64,000 nucleotides of DNA from Leucobacter sp. L43 (GTDB taxonomy: Bacteria; Actinomycetota; Actinomycetes; Actinomycetales; Microbacteriaceae), in NCBI RefSeq assembly GCF_016597785.1, contig NZ_JAENJG010000001.1, forward strand, positions 1,913,392-1,977,391. Reading direction: 5' to 3'. The position numbers and the translations under genes are program-made. Below are positions 41,694 through 50,290 of this stretch, piece by piece. The notes beneath the pieces were generated by a model that saw nothing but the letters and a program-made list of their open reading frames with translations, searched no databases and was not told where the DNA came from. The number at the start of each line of letters is the position of its first letter. The first letter of the stretch is position 1.

Positions 41694-42656
41694 ATGACCG
41701 GATATGTGATCCGGCGCGGCCTGCTGCTCATCGCCTCGTTCGCCATCGCGATGGTGCTCATCTTCGTGCTGCTCCGGCTGCTTCCCGGTGACCCGGCGAA
41801 TGCGCTGCTCTCGGTGAACGCGACGCCGGAGCAGATCGCCGCAGCGCGCGCGCAGGTGGGGTCGGATCAGCCGATTCTGGTGCAGTTCGGTGCGTGGGTC
41901 GCGCAGATGCTTCGGCTCGACCTCGGCGAATCGCTCATCACGGGCGCTTCGGTCGGCGATGAGATCTCCGCGCGCCTGGCCGTCACCCTCCCGCTCACGG
42001 TGTTCGCCTTCGCACTGGCGGTCGTCGGCTCGCTGCTCGCCGGCGTCACCGCCGCCGTGCGCGCGGATCGCTGGTACGGCGTGGTGCTCTCCGGGGTGGC
42101 GCAGCTCGGGATCGCGGTGCCCGTGTTCTGGGTCGGCATCATCCTCGTGTGGGTGTTCGGCCTGTTGCTCGGATGGTTCCCGACCGGCGGCTTCCCGATC
42201 GACGACTGGAACGACCCGGCGGGCGCGGTCTCGTCGCTTGCGCTCCCCGCGATCGCGATCGCCTGCGTCATGGGTGCATCGCTCACTCGTTACGTGCGCT
42301 CGGCGACGCTCGATGTGCTCGGCAGCGACTATCTGCGCACGGCCCGCGCGCACGGATCTGGATTCGGCGAGGCGCTCTGGCGTCACGGGCTGCGCAACGG
42401 CTCCGTGCCGGTCATCTCGGTGCTCGGGATCGAACTGGCGTCGACGCTGCTCGGCGCCGTGGTCGTGGAGAGCGTCTTCGCGCTTCCCGGCCTGGGGAGC
42501 TACCTCGTCGACGGCATCTCGCGCCATGACTTCTCCGCGATTCAGGGTGTGCTCGTGGTGACCACGCTGCTGGTGCTGCTGGTCGGCTTCGTCGCCGATG
42601 TCGCGCAGCGCATCGTCGATCCTCGGTTGAGGCGAGCGGTAGGGGTGGGGGCATGA
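41694..42656 (+). CDS. ABC transporter permease, DppB type
   Basis: A 320-residue membrane protein with six helices and the DppB opening VIRRGLLLIASFAIAM, then LLRLLPGDPANALL near residues 28-42. The coupling loop is in SDYLRTARAHGSG and ALWRHGLRNG (about 205-230). The ATG at 41694 follows a GGGGAGGG ribosome site. It overlaps the next permease gene by 4 bases. With the DppC-type partner it forms the pore of the second peptide-type importer of this window. Confidence 0.9.
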   Translation: MTGYVIRRGLLLIASFAIAMVLIFVLLRLLPGDPANALLSVNATPEQIAAARAQVGSDQPILVQFGAWVAQMLRLDLGESLITGASVGDEISARLAVTLPLTVFAFALAVVGSLLAGVTAAVRADRWYGVVLSGVAQLGIAVPVFWVGIILVWVFGLLLGWFPTGGFPIDDWNDPAGAVSSLALPAIAIACVMGASLTRYVRSATLDVLGSDYLRTARAHGSGFGEALWRHGLRNGSVPVISVLGIELASTLLGAVVVESVFALPGLGSYLVDGISRHDFSAIQGVLVVTTLLVLLVGFVADVAQRIVDPRLRRAVGVGA

Positions 42657-43555
42657 GCGAGCTCAGCGGCACGGTCGCACCGGGATCCGCGGATCCGGGT
42701 TCCGAGACGGCTCCGACTCGTCGGCGCGGGGGCCGGAGCGTTCGGCGCAGTGCGACGCTCACGGCCGGACTCGTGCTCGTCGGCATCGTGGTGCTGATGG
42801 CGCTGGTCTCCCTCGTTTGGCTGCCGTATCCGCTCGACGACACTTCGGGCGGACGGCTCTCCGGCCCGAGCGGCGAGCACCTGCTCGGCACCGACAAGCT
42901 CGGGCGCGACCTGCTCAGCCAACTCATGGTCGGCGCGCGCATCGCGCTCCTGGTGGGGGCCGGATCCGTGCTGATCGCCGCCGTGCTCGGGGTCGCCATC
43001 GGCCTGCTCGCCGCGCTCGCCGCGCCCTGGCTCGACGATGCGATCTCGGCCTTCATCGACGTGGCGATCGCGTTTCCCGTGCTACTCACGGCGATGCTCA
43101 TCGTGGCGCTGCAGCCGCCGTCGCTCGGGTCGGCGATCCTCGCCATCGGGCTCGCCATGTCGGCGATCGTGGCGCGGGTGTCGCGGATCCTCGCCAAGCG
43201 CGCGGTCGGATCGCAGTACGTGATCGCTGCGCGCACGAGCGGTACGCGCACCCTCGGCATCATTCGCCGTCACCTGCTGCCGAACATGGCTCCCACGCTG
43301 GCGGTCACCCTGGCGCTGCAGTTCGGCGCCGCGGTACTCGCGGAGGCGAGTCTCTCGTACCTCGGCCTGGGCGCCCCGCCTCCCAACGCCTCGTGGGGGC
43401 GCTTGCTCCAGGAAGCGCAGGGCACCGTGCTCACGGCTCCGATCGGCGCCATCGCGCCTGGCGTCGCACTCGTCGTACTGGTGCTCGGCGTGAACTTCGT
43501 CGCCGATGGTCTGCGTGATGCGGCCGACCCGACTCGACGCGGGAGGAGCGCATGA
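42653..43555 (+). CDS. ABC transporter permease, DppC type
   Basis: A 300-residue permease. After a 40-residue basic N-terminal tail come helix 1 and the DppC signature HLLGTDKLGRDLLSQL (about residues 78-93). The coupling loop SQYVIAARTSGTRTLGII follows near 185-202, then SLSYLGLGAPPPNASWG near the C-terminus. The 4-base overlaps on both sides show translational coupling in the operon 40090-45125. Confidence 0.9.
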   Translation: MSELSGTVAPGSADPGSETAPTRRRGGRSVRRSATLTAGLVLVGIVVLMALVSLVWLPYPLDDTSGGRLSGPSGEHLLGTDKLGRDLLSQLMVGARIALLVGAGSVLIAAVLGVAIGLLAALAAPWLDDAISAFIDVAIAFPVLLTAMLIVALQPPSLGSAILAIGLAMSAIVARVSRILAKRAVGSQYVIAARTSGTRTLGIIRRHLLPNMAPTLAVTLALQFGAAVLAEASLSYLGLGAPPPNASWGRLLQEAQGTVLTAPIGAIAPGVALVVLVLGVNFVADGLRDAADPTRRGRSA

Positions 43556-44370
43556 CCGAAGCACTGCTGCGCGTGAGTGCACTGCGCGTGCGCTCACGAG
43601 ACGCCGCGCTCGTCGATGGAATCGATTTCGAGGTCGCCGCCGGTGAGCGTCTCGGGCTCATCGGGGAGTCAGGATCCGGCAAGTCGTTGACCTCGCTGGC
43701 GATCACCGCGCTGCTCCCAGACGGCCTCCGCGCAACGGGATCGGTGCGGCTCGCCGGAGTCGAGACGGTGGGCGCCGACGAGCAGAGCGTGCGTCCGCTC
43801 CGAGGGCCGGCCGCCGGCGTCGTGTTCCAAGAGCCGCTCACGGCGCTCGACCCGCTCATGCGCGTCGGCAGGCAGATCGCGGAGCCGATCCGGCGCCACC
43901 TCGGGCTTCGGGGCAGCGCACTCGACCGTGCGGTCGCCGAGGCGCTCGACGAGGTGCGGCTCGGCGAGCAGCGGTTCGCTCGTGCGTTCCCCCATGAACT
44001 CTCCGGCGGTCAACGGCAGCGGGTCGCGATCGCCATCGCGCTGGCTGCGCGCCCCCGACTGCTCATCGCCGACGAGCCGACCACTGCGCTCGACGTGACC
44101 GTGCAGTCCGAGGTGCTCGATCTGCTCGACCGGCTGGTGGCCGAGCGCGACATGGGGCTGCTGTTCGTGAGCCACGACCTGGCCGTCGTATCGCGCATGA
44201 CCGACCGTGTGCTCGTGCTGCAGCGGGGCGCGGTCGTCGAGGAAGGCGCGGTGCGTCAGATCCTGCGCGCGCCGCAGCACCCCTATACGGCCCAGCTCGT
44301 CGCGCACGCGCGCGTCCTCGACGCGGCGCTCGACGGTGCTGGCCCGACCGATGCGGAGGGCAGGCGATGA
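43552..44370 (+). CDS. ABC transporter ATP-binding protein, DppD type
   Basis: A 272-residue ATPase with Walker A GESGSGKS (residues 38-45), signature LSGGQRQRV, Walker B LLIADEPTTALDV, the switch His in SHDLAVV and the peptide-branch tail APQHPYTAQL. It energises the importer together with the ATPase encoded next. The start overlaps the previous permease stop (ATGA) and its own stop overlaps the next start in the same way. Confidence 0.9.
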   Translation: MTEALLRVSALRVRSRDAALVDGIDFEVAAGERLGLIGESGSGKSLTSLAITALLPDGLRATGSVRLAGVETVGADEQSVRPLRGPAAGVVFQEPLTALDPLMRVGRQIAEPIRRHLGLRGSALDRAVAEALDEVRLGEQRFARAFPHELSGGQRQRVAIAIALAARPRLLIADEPTTALDVTVQSEVLDLLDRLVAERDMGLLFVSHDLAVVSRMTDRVLVLQRGAVVEEGAVRQILRAPQHPYTAQLVAHARVLDAALDGAGPTDAEGRR

Positions 44371-45125
44371 CGGTACTCGAAGCGAGCGGCGTCGACTTCT
44401 CGTACGGCGCCCGGCGAATTCTGACCGGCGTCGACCTCGCAGTGGCTGCGGGTGACTCCGTCGGCATCGTCGGAGAGTCGGGGGCGGGCAAGTCGACGCT
44501 GCTCTCACTCCTGCTCGGGCTCGCGGCACCAGCGCGCGGCGAGATCCGGTTCGACGGCGCTCCGCTGCGCCTGCGGGATCGCACGCTCATGCGCCGGTTC
44601 CGCAGCGGCGTCCAAGCCGTCTTCCAGGATCCGTACTCGTCGCTCGATCCACGGCAGCGGGTCGATCGCATCATCGCAGAACCGCTCGAATCCCTCGGCC
44701 TCGCCCGGGGGGCGGAAGCGGGCGCACGCGTGCGCGCCGCGCTCGCATCCGTCGGGCTGCCAGCAGACGCCGCTTCCCGCTACCCGCACGAGTTCTCGGG
44801 GGGCCAGCGTCAACGCATCGCGATCGCTCGCGCGACCGTCGTTCGGCCGCGCGTGCTCGTCGCCGACGAGCCCGTCAGCGCGCTCGACGTCAGCACCCGC
44901 ACCCAGGTGATCGAGCTCATCAACGAGCTGCGCGCCGAACACGGGCTCGCGCTCGTCATGGTCTCCCACGACCTCGGCGCCGTTGCGGCGACCTGCGAGC
45001 GCACCGCGGTGCTCGAAGGCGGCCGCGTGGTCGAGACGGGCGCCACCGGTGATCTGCTGGCGAGGCCGCGAGAGGCGTACACGCAGCGCCTGATCTCGGC
45101 GATCCCGCGCCTTCCGACGGACTGA
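44367..45125 (+). CDS. ABC transporter ATP-binding protein, DppF type
   Basis: A 252-residue ATPase with Walker A GESGAGKS (residues 37-44), signature FSGGQRQRI, Walker B VLVADEPVSALDV and SHDLGAV. It completes the importer begun at 40090. Compared with the first cluster it is shorter, and the C-terminal HPYT-type segment is replaced by RPREAYTQRL. It ends the operon; two direct repeats and a long inverted repeat follow. Confidence 0.88.
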   Translation: MTVLEASGVDFSYGARRILTGVDLAVAAGDSVGIVGESGAGKSTLLSLLLGLAAPARGEIRFDGAPLRLRDRTLMRRFRSGVQAVFQDPYSSLDPRQRVDRIIAEPLESLGLARGAEAGARVRAALASVGLPADAASRYPHEFSGGQRQRIAIARATVVRPRVLVADEPVSALDVSTRTQVIELINELRAEHGLALVMVSHDLGAVAATCERTAVLEGGRVVETGATGDLLARPREAYTQRLISAIPRLPTD

Positions 45126-45172
45126 CCCGTCAGACGCGCCCGTCCGTCGCGCCCGTCAGACGCGCCCGTCCG
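45126..45172. repeat. 21-base direct repeat, two copies
   Basis: The 21-base unit that begins CCCGTCAGACGCGCCCGTCC occurs at 45126-45146 and again, identical, at 45152-45172 with a 26-base period. A partial third copy of its GCGCCCGTC part lies between them. It starts inside the stop region of the ATPase gene and may come from local duplication. Confidence 0.75.
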
Positions 45173-45182
45173 CCACTCACTC

Positions 45183-45242
45183 GAGCGGGGTCGCTTCTTG
45201 GTGCGTGTCGTGGTGCAACACGCACCAAGAGTGACCCCGCTC
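45183..45242. terminator. Long inverted repeat between convergent genes
   Basis: GAGCGGGGTC-GC-TTCTTGGTGCGTGT (45183-45208, hyphens added) pairs with ACACGCACCAAGA and TGACCCCGCTC (45218-45242) with one or two mismatches. The stem is about 25 bp with a 9-base loop. It lies between the convergent ABC ATPase and trhO genes and is a probable two-way terminator, although it has no T tract. Confidence 0.6.
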
Positions 45243-45271
45243 GCAGGTGGGGGAGGGGGCGGGGCGCTCCC

Positions 45272-46207
45272 TCACGCCGCTGCGTGCTCCTCGCAGGGGG
45301 CCCCGGCGTGCTCGTCGCACACCACGAAGCGGTGCTTGCACGCAGGGTCGGCGCAATTCGCCACGGTGTTCGAGGGGGCGTCGCACACACGGCACCTGCC
45401 GACGACAGCTGCGCCGGGCGCGAAGTCGAGCGCTTCGCGACCGTCGAATACGGCAAGCGATCCTTCCCACAGTCCGTCGTTGCCGAAGGCCTCGCCGTAT
45501 TTCACGATGCCGCCGTCGACCTGGTACACCTCGTCGAAGCCGCGATCCCGCATCGCGGCAGAGAGGATCTCGCAGCGGATGCCGCCGGTGCAATAGGTGA
45601 CGACGGGCCGGTTCTTGAGCGCGTCGAAGTCACCGGCGTCGATCTGCGCGATGAAATCGTGCGTCGTGCGCGTATCGGGCACCACCGCGCCCCGGAACCG
45701 ACCGATCTCCGCCTCCCACGCGTTGCGCCCGTCGAAGAACACCACATCGTCACCGCGCTCGGCCACGAGTTCGTTGACCTCATGCGGGGAGAGATGCACG
45801 CCGCCGCCGACGACGCCGTCGTCGTCGACGCGGGTTTCGTCGGGGATTCCGAATGCCACGAGCTCGTCGCGCACCTTCACGCTGAGCTTCGGGAAGTCGC
45901 TGATGCGCCGCCATCGCGGCCCGCGCTCGGTGCCGTGCAGTCGCTCATCCGGGGCATCGACCAGTGCCGTTCCCATGCTCCACTTCGGCTCGAGCCCGGC
46001 GAACGGGGCGTACTCGCGAGTGCGCCGCACATACTGCTTGCAGGCGTCGAGCTCGCCGCCGACCGTGCCGTTGATGCCGTGGCGCGAGATGATGATGCGT
46101 CCTCGCAGGCCCAACGATTCGCAGAGCTGCCGCTGCCACAAGCGCACGGCCTCGGGATCGGCCACGGGGGCGAAGACGTAGTACAGCAGGATCTTGGGCT
46201 CGCTCAC
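45272..46207 (-). CDS. trhO: tRNA uridine(34) hydroxylase, rhodanese family (TrhO/YceA)
   Basis: A 311-residue protein with an N-terminal ferredoxin-like domain ([35 protein letters not shown]) and a central rhodanese domain with the active loop YCTGGIRCE. The [17 protein letters not shown] segment follows it. A Cys-rich C-terminus has CRVC, then [13 protein letters not shown] and CEEH. TrhO makes 5-hydroxyuridine at position 34 of tRNAs in an oxygen-dependent way. The start is GTG at 46207, with TACCAT (46214-46219) ending 6 bases upstream and no ribosome site, so it is probably leaderless. Confidence 0.88.
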   Translation of the reverse strand: MSEPKILLYYVFAPVADPEAVRLWQRQLCESLGLRGRIIISRHGINGTVGGELDACKQYVRRTREYAPFAGLEPKWSMGTALVDAPDERLHGTERGPRWRRISDFPKLSVKVRDELVAFGIPDETRVDDDGVVGGGVHLSPHEVNELVAERGDDVVFFDGRNAWEAEIGRFRGAVVPDTRTTHDFIAQIDAGDFDALKNRPVVTYCTGGIRCEILSAAMRDRGFDEVYQVDGGIVKYGEAFGNDGLWEGSLAVFDGREALDFAPGAAVVGRCRVCDAPSNTVANCADPACKHRFVVCDEHAGAPCEEHAAA

Positions 46208-46256
46208 CCGTCAATGGTACGCGGGAGGCGCGCAGCGAACCGCACCAGCCCAACGC

Positions 46257-46287
46257 TTGACATTGACGAGGCGTCAACGCGTAGCGT
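46257..46287 (+). promoter_or_regulatory. MerR-type promoter with 19-base spacer and internal operator
   Basis: The -35 TTGACA (46257-46262) and -10 TAGCGT (46282-46287) are 19 bases apart. Within the spacer lies the perfect palindrome TTGACG-AGG-CGTCAA (46263-46277). The over-long spacer with the operator between the boxes is the hallmark of promoters that MerR proteins activate by DNA untwisting. It precedes the MerR-family gene at 46310, so the regulator probably activates itself. Confidence 0.85.
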
Positions 46288-46309
46288 GACATCTGGAACG
46301 GAGAACACC

Positions 46310-47173
46310 ATGACGACCACGAATACGCGTGCGTTGCACAGTGTGCAGGCGGTGGCTCGCGCGGCGAGCACGACCTCGCGCACGCTGCGGCACTACGACC
46401 GCATCGGTCTGCTGCCGCCCACGTGCATCGGCTCGAACGGGTATCGCTACTACGACGACCGGGCGCTGCTCCGCCTGCAGCGCATCCTGCTGCTGCGCGA
46501 TCTCGGTCTGGGCCTCGACGCCATCGCCCGGGTGCTCGCGTCGCAGGATGCCAGCAGCCGCAGTGCGCTGTCGGATCGCACGGCGCAGACCGCCGAGACC
46601 GAGATCCTGCAGTCGCACCTCGCGATCCTCCACCGCGAGCGAGAGCGCATCACCCGCCAGATCCGCGCCGTGGAGCGCACCATCGCCGCCCTCCCGGGCG
46701 TGACCGACACCGCACCAGCAGGAGCACTGATGACTGAGAACATCTTCGACGGATTCGACCACGCACAGCACCGTGAGGAGGTGGAGCGGCGCTGGGGAGA
46801 CCGCGCGTACGCGGAGGGCGACCATTGGTGGCAGGGGCTCGGCAGCGGTGCGCGCGAGGCGTGGCAGCGCCGCAGCGCCGACCTCGCCGCAGCGTGGCGC
46901 ATGGCCGCCGAACGCGAGCTCGACCCGGCGGGAGCCGAGGGGCAGGAACTCGCCGCCCAGCACGTGGCCTGGTTGCGGGGGATACCTGGGACCCCCGCCG
47001 CCGACCCCGCGGGTGATCTCGCCGGATACGTGCGCGGGCTCGGCGAGTTGTACGTCACGGACGAGCGCTTCGCCGCGAACTACGGCGGAGCGACGGGGGC
47101 GGGGTTCGTGCGGGACGCGCTGGTGCACTACATCGCCCACGATCGCGCAGAGGGCGCGAGCGGCGCGCGGTGA
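46310..47173 (+). CDS. TipA-like MerR-family regulator with TipAS domain
   Basis: A 287-residue protein. Residues about 8-75 are the MerR HTH (TTSRTLRHYDRIGLLPP, then NGYRYYDD), followed by the dimer coiled coil (HLAILHRERERITRQIRAVER, given in part; about 100-128) and, from Met141, a TipAS antibiotic-recognition domain (HREEVERRWGDRAYAEG, W-rich). TipA activates its own promoter on binding thiopeptides or other amphiphilic drugs. The TipAS part here contains no Cys; the only Cys is in the HTH part, so covalent thiopeptide capture as in Streptomyces TipA is unlikely. The ATG at 46310 has GGAG upstream and follows a MerR-type promoter. Confidence 0.87.
   Translation: MTTTNTRALHSVQAVARAASTTSRTLRHYDRIGLLPPTCIGSNGYRYYDDRALLRLQRILLLRDLGLGLDAIARVLASQDASSRSALSDRTAQTAETEILQSHLAILHRERERITRQIRAVERTIAALPGVTDTAPAGALMTENIFDGFDHAQHREEVERRWGDRAYAEGDHWWQGLGSGAREAWQRRSADLAAAWRMAAERELDPAGAEGQELAAQHVAWLRGIPGTPAADPAGDLAGYVRGLGELYVTDERFAANYGGATGAGFVRDALVHYIAHDRAEGASGAR
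46720..46732 (+). promoter_or_regulatory. Internal ribosome site and start for a short TipAS form
   Basis: AGGAG (46720-46724) lies 5 bases before an in-frame ATG at 46730 (Met141), exactly where the effector domain begins. Translation from here would give a 147-residue TipAS-only protein ending at 47173. Streptomyces tipA makes long and short products in just this way. Confidence 0.65.
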
Positions 47174-47184
47174 TCTCGCGCGCG

Positions 47185-48750
47185 TCAGCGCGAGGGGTGC
47201 GCGCTCGCGTCGCGCGAGTGACTCGCTTCGAGCAGGGCCGCGGCTGACGCGTACGCATCGCGCTGCTCACGCACCGGAACATCGAAGATCCGTGCGGGGC
47301 CGGTTCCGTCGCGGTCGGCTTCCCACCCCGGGTCCCCGTCGCGCGCGAAGCGCACCAGGGCGCCGTGCACGGCGTCCGCGAGAGCTTGCGGAGGGGCGGT
47401 GCCCGCGACGCGCTCGACGCCCACGGCATCGAGGCGGTCGAAGACGAACGGCACATCACTGCAGTGCCCCGCGAAGTGCGGTGCGCCGGCCTCGGTATCG
47501 GGTGCGTGCCAGGAGTAGCGAGACGTCCAGGTGGTGCCCGCAACTGCAGACGCTCCGCGGGCACGGGCGACACGGGGCACCCATGAGCGGAACACGGCGT
47601 CCGTGGCGTACCGCCCGACGAGCGCGACGCTGCTCGCGGTCGCCTGGACCTCCGGCGTCTCGAGCCAGCGATCCGCAACCGCCGCGGACGCTCCGAGGGC
47701 GCGCAGCACGGCGCGGCGCGGCGCACGGTCGAGGATGGGGCGCGGTGTGAACATTCCCATGAGCTCGTCGTCTGCGGTGCTCAGCGCCAGGGGCACGTGC
47801 GCGCTGGGCCCGTGCGATGTGCCCTGCAACGCGTCGAGCGGCACCACGTCACCGTCCGGGAGCGGGCCGATCATGAGCCCGTCCCGGAGCATGCCGTGCA
47901 CGTCGCGAAGGATGCGGGGCGCGGCAGGCGCCGTGATCCGGCGCTGCAACTCGATGATTCTCGCCTCGGGCAGCGACCCGAGACCGGCGAGATCGGGAGT
48001 CACTCCGCCCAGACGGGCCAGGTGCCGGGTGCGAGCCGCAGCGGCGTCGAGCGACGGCGCGGCGACGGCCGCCGACATGGCGTAGCCAGCGGCGAAGAGC
48101 CCCTCAGCCGCTGGAACGCCGAGCAACGTGAGCACCGCGCCGCCTCCGGCGGATTGCCCCGCGATGGTGACGCGATCCGGATCACCCCCGAACCCCGCGA
48201 TGTTCTGCTGCACCCATTCCAGCGAGCGCACCCAATCGAGTACCCCGCGGTTGGCCGGAGCGCCGTCGACGGAGCCGAACCCGATGAAGCCCAGCCGGTA
48301 CGAGATCGTCACGAGCACCACTCCGTCGCGGGCGAACGCGCGGCCGTCGTACCAGGGGCTCGCCGGGGAGCCTGAGATGAAGCCGCCGCCGTGGATCCAG
48401 ACGATCACGGGCAGTTTCGCCGATGCCTCCGGCGCGGGTGTCCACACGTTCACGTTCAGTGTGTCGTCGCCCGGAATCGAGTGCTCGGGGATCAGCGTGA
48501 TTCCCGTATCGCCGCGCTGCGGGGTGGGCCCGAACGCCGATGCGTCCCGGATCCCGTCCCACGCCTCGCACGACTGCGGAGGTGCGAATCGCAGGGCGCC
48601 CACGGGCGCAGCCGCGTACGGGATGCCTCGGAATACCGCGGCGCTCGGCCCCTCTGCCGCGCCCGGACTGCACGGCTCCCAGGTCCCCCGAACCGCTCCG
48701 GCGGCTGTCCGCACGACGGGGCGCGACGCGCGATCGCTGACGGTCTTCAC
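47185..48750 (-). CDS. Type-B carboxylesterase
   Basis: A 521-residue carboxylesterase/lipase of the alpha/beta-hydrolase family. The oxyanion loop is WIHGGGF (about 118-124) and the nucleophile elbow GQSAGG has Ser200. The RGIPYAAAPVGALRF start near residue 41 and EDTLNVNVWTP-like GDDTLNVNVWTP near 94 are typical of the cholinesterase-like branch, and the His base should be in APHFAGHCSDVPF. No signal peptide is present. It lies 8 bases downstream of a GntR gene on the same strand, so it forms an operon with it. The ester substrate is unknown. Confidence 0.88.
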   Translation of the reverse strand: MKTVSDRASRPVVRTAAGAVRGTWEPCSPGAAEGPSAAVFRGIPYAAAPVGALRFAPPQSCEAWDGIRDASAFGPTPQRGDTGITLIPEHSIPGDDTLNVNVWTPAPEASAKLPVIVWIHGGGFISGSPASPWYDGRAFARDGVVLVTISYRLGFIGFGSVDGAPANRGVLDWVRSLEWVQQNIAGFGGDPDRVTIAGQSAGGGAVLTLLGVPAAEGLFAAGYAMSAAVAAPSLDAAAARTRHLARLGGVTPDLAGLGSLPEARIIELQRRITAPAAPRILRDVHGMLRDGLMIGPLPDGDVVPLDALQGTSHGPSAHVPLALSTADDELMGMFTPRPILDRAPRRAVLRALGASAAVADRWLETPEVQATASSVALVGRYATDAVFRSWVPRVARARGASAVAGTTWTSRYSWHAPDTEAGAPHFAGHCSDVPFVFDRLDAVGVERVAGTAPPQALADAVHGALVRFARDGDPGWEADRDGTGPARIFDVPVREQRDAYASAAALLEASHSRDASAHPSR

Positions 48751-48758
48751 CGGACGGG

Positions 48759-49562
48759 TCAGAGTCGCGACTGGGCTTCCGCCCGCGCGAGCACGTGATC
48801 CTGCGCCATCTGCGCTTCATTGATGCGCTGCTGCTGCTCTGGCGTTCGGGCGAGCGGAGGGATGACCTCGTGCTGATCGTTCACGATCACGACATCGTGG
48901 TCGACGTGGTTCACCATCGCATGGACGGCGTCGATGAAGTCCTGGCGTCGGATCGCGTCGAGCACGCGGGCGTGGTCGCGCTCCATCTCCGCGCCGGTCG
49001 CGACGTTCGCGAGACGACCGCGGTGCTCCGGAGTGCGCAGGCGATCGTTGATTCCGGCGTAGAGCGCGGCGAGCAGGCGGTTCTTCGCGGCGTCGAACAC
49101 GAGACGGTGGAAGCGGCTGTCGAAGGCTGTATCGACGTCGCCCGCGAACCCGAGCACGGGGCATCGGGTGCATCCGACCTCTTCGATCGCGGCTCGTTCG
49201 AGCGCCGCGATGTCTTCATCGGTGCGGTGCAGGGCGGCCTGCTGCGCGGCTTCGATCTCGAGGGCCCGGCGATAGCTGAGGATCTCCTCGAGGGTGAAGT
49301 CGGTGAGGAACTCGTTGAGGAGGGTGCTCGTCGGCGCGGCCGAGCGCACGAACGTGCCGCGACCGGGCAGCGTCTCGAGCATTCCGATGCTCGCGAGCGA
49401 CCGCACGGCTTCGCGCACGGTCGAGCGACCGACGCCGGTCTGCTCTGCGAGCTCGGGCTCGATGGGAATGCGCCCGCCGACCGGCCATTCGCCGGTGGTG
49501 ATCTTGCGACGCAGGTAGGCGAGCGTCGCGCGTGCTCGATCTGACCCTGTGGTCGCTGCCAT
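48759..49562 (-). CDS. GntR-family (FadR subfamily) transcriptional regulator
   Basis: A 267-residue regulator with an N-terminal winged helix (RIPIEPELAEQTGVGRSTVREAVRSLA, given in part; residues about 33-59) and a helical FCD domain. The C-terminal tail of about 35 residues is rich in Gln and Glu and probably helical. The ATG at 49562 has GGAG 5 bases upstream; a GTG two codons earlier is possible. A tail insertion with GCTRCP (two Cys) in the FCD domain is unusual and could bind metal. It is in an operon with the carboxylesterase and probably controls it. Confidence 0.86.
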   Translation of the reverse strand: MAATTGSDRARATLAYLRRKITTGEWPVGGRIPIEPELAEQTGVGRSTVREAVRSLASIGMLETLPGRGTFVRSAAPTSTLLNEFLTDFTLEEILSYRRALEIEAAQQAALHRTDEDIAALERAAIEEVGCTRCPVLGFAGDVDTAFDSRFHRLVFDAAKNRLLAALYAGINDRLRTPEHRGRLANVATGAEMERDHARVLDAIRRQDFIDAVHAMVNHVDHDVVIVNDQHEVIPPLARTPEQQQRINEAQMAQDHVLARAEAQSRL

Positions 49563-49720
49563 GATCACTCCGATTCGTCGGGCGCCGTGTGCGCCGATGC
49601 CGAGAACTCAGTATATCGAGCGTCTTCGAGGGCGTCGGGGCGCGAAAGATCGGTTCGCGGAGGCCATTGGAGCAGCCAGCCGCTGACCGTAGTCTGGAGG
49701 TCAGATCACCAGGGGGTGCC

Positions 49721-50290
49721 ATGACGAACAAGAATCCGAGCCGCGGCGACATCGACCCGTATGCGCGCATGCGGCAGGTACCCGGCTTCACGTTGCGGAG
49801 TGCCGACATTCAGGACGGCGAGCCACTGCCTGCCGAGCAGTACGCAGAGGCGGCAGGGGGATCCAATCGCTCGCCGCAGTTGAGCTGGGCCGACTTCCCG
49901 GCGGGCACGAAGAGCTTCGCCGTCACCTGCTTCGACCCGGACGCGCCGACGGGGTCGGGGTTCTGGCACTGGGCCGTTGCGAACCTGCCGGCGAGTACGC
50001 ACGAGCTCCCGGCCGGTGCCGGCGCTCTCGCAGGCACGCCGGGCGGCGCGCTGCTGCCGGCCGCTGCGACGACGATGCCGAATGAACGGCGCGAGCGCGC
50101 GTTCACCGGTGCTGCGCCGCCGGAGGGCACCGGCGTGCATCACTACTGGTTCGTCGTGCACGCGCTCGGCGTCGAGCACCTCGACATCGACCCGGATCTC
50201 ACACCGGCGGTCATGGGGTTCATGATGCGCGATGCCGTACTGGCCCGGGCAGTCATCGTCGCGACCGGAGAGTTCCGCCAGGCCGACTGA
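49721..50290 (+). CDS. YbhB/YbcL-type PEBP-family protein
   Basis: A 189-residue protein with the phosphatidylethanolamine-binding fold. The central motif is CFDPDAPTGSGFWHWAVANLP (shown in two parts: CFDPDAPTGSG and FWHWAVANLP), and GVHHYWFVVHALG follows near residue 145. These correspond to the DPD-P and GHHY-F motifs of bacterial Raf-kinase-inhibitor-like proteins. The role in bacteria is undefined. The ATG at 49721 has GGGGGT 4-9 bases upstream and a TAGTCT -10 box at 49690-49695. No signal peptide is seen, so it is cytoplasmic. Confidence 0.88.
   Translation: MTNKNPSRGDIDPYARMRQVPGFTLRSADIQDGEPLPAEQYAEAAGGSNRSPQLSWADFPAGTKSFAVTCFDPDAPTGSGFWHWAVANLPASTHELPAGAGALAGTPGGALLPAAATTMPNERRERAFTGAAPPEGTGVHHYWFVVHALGVEHLDIDPDLTPAVMGFMMRDAVLARAVIVATGEFRQAD

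Noticed and set aside
45126..45172. Two direct repeats as the start of a CRISPR array
   Set aside because: Only two copies with a 5-base gap, no spacers of regular length and no cas genes.
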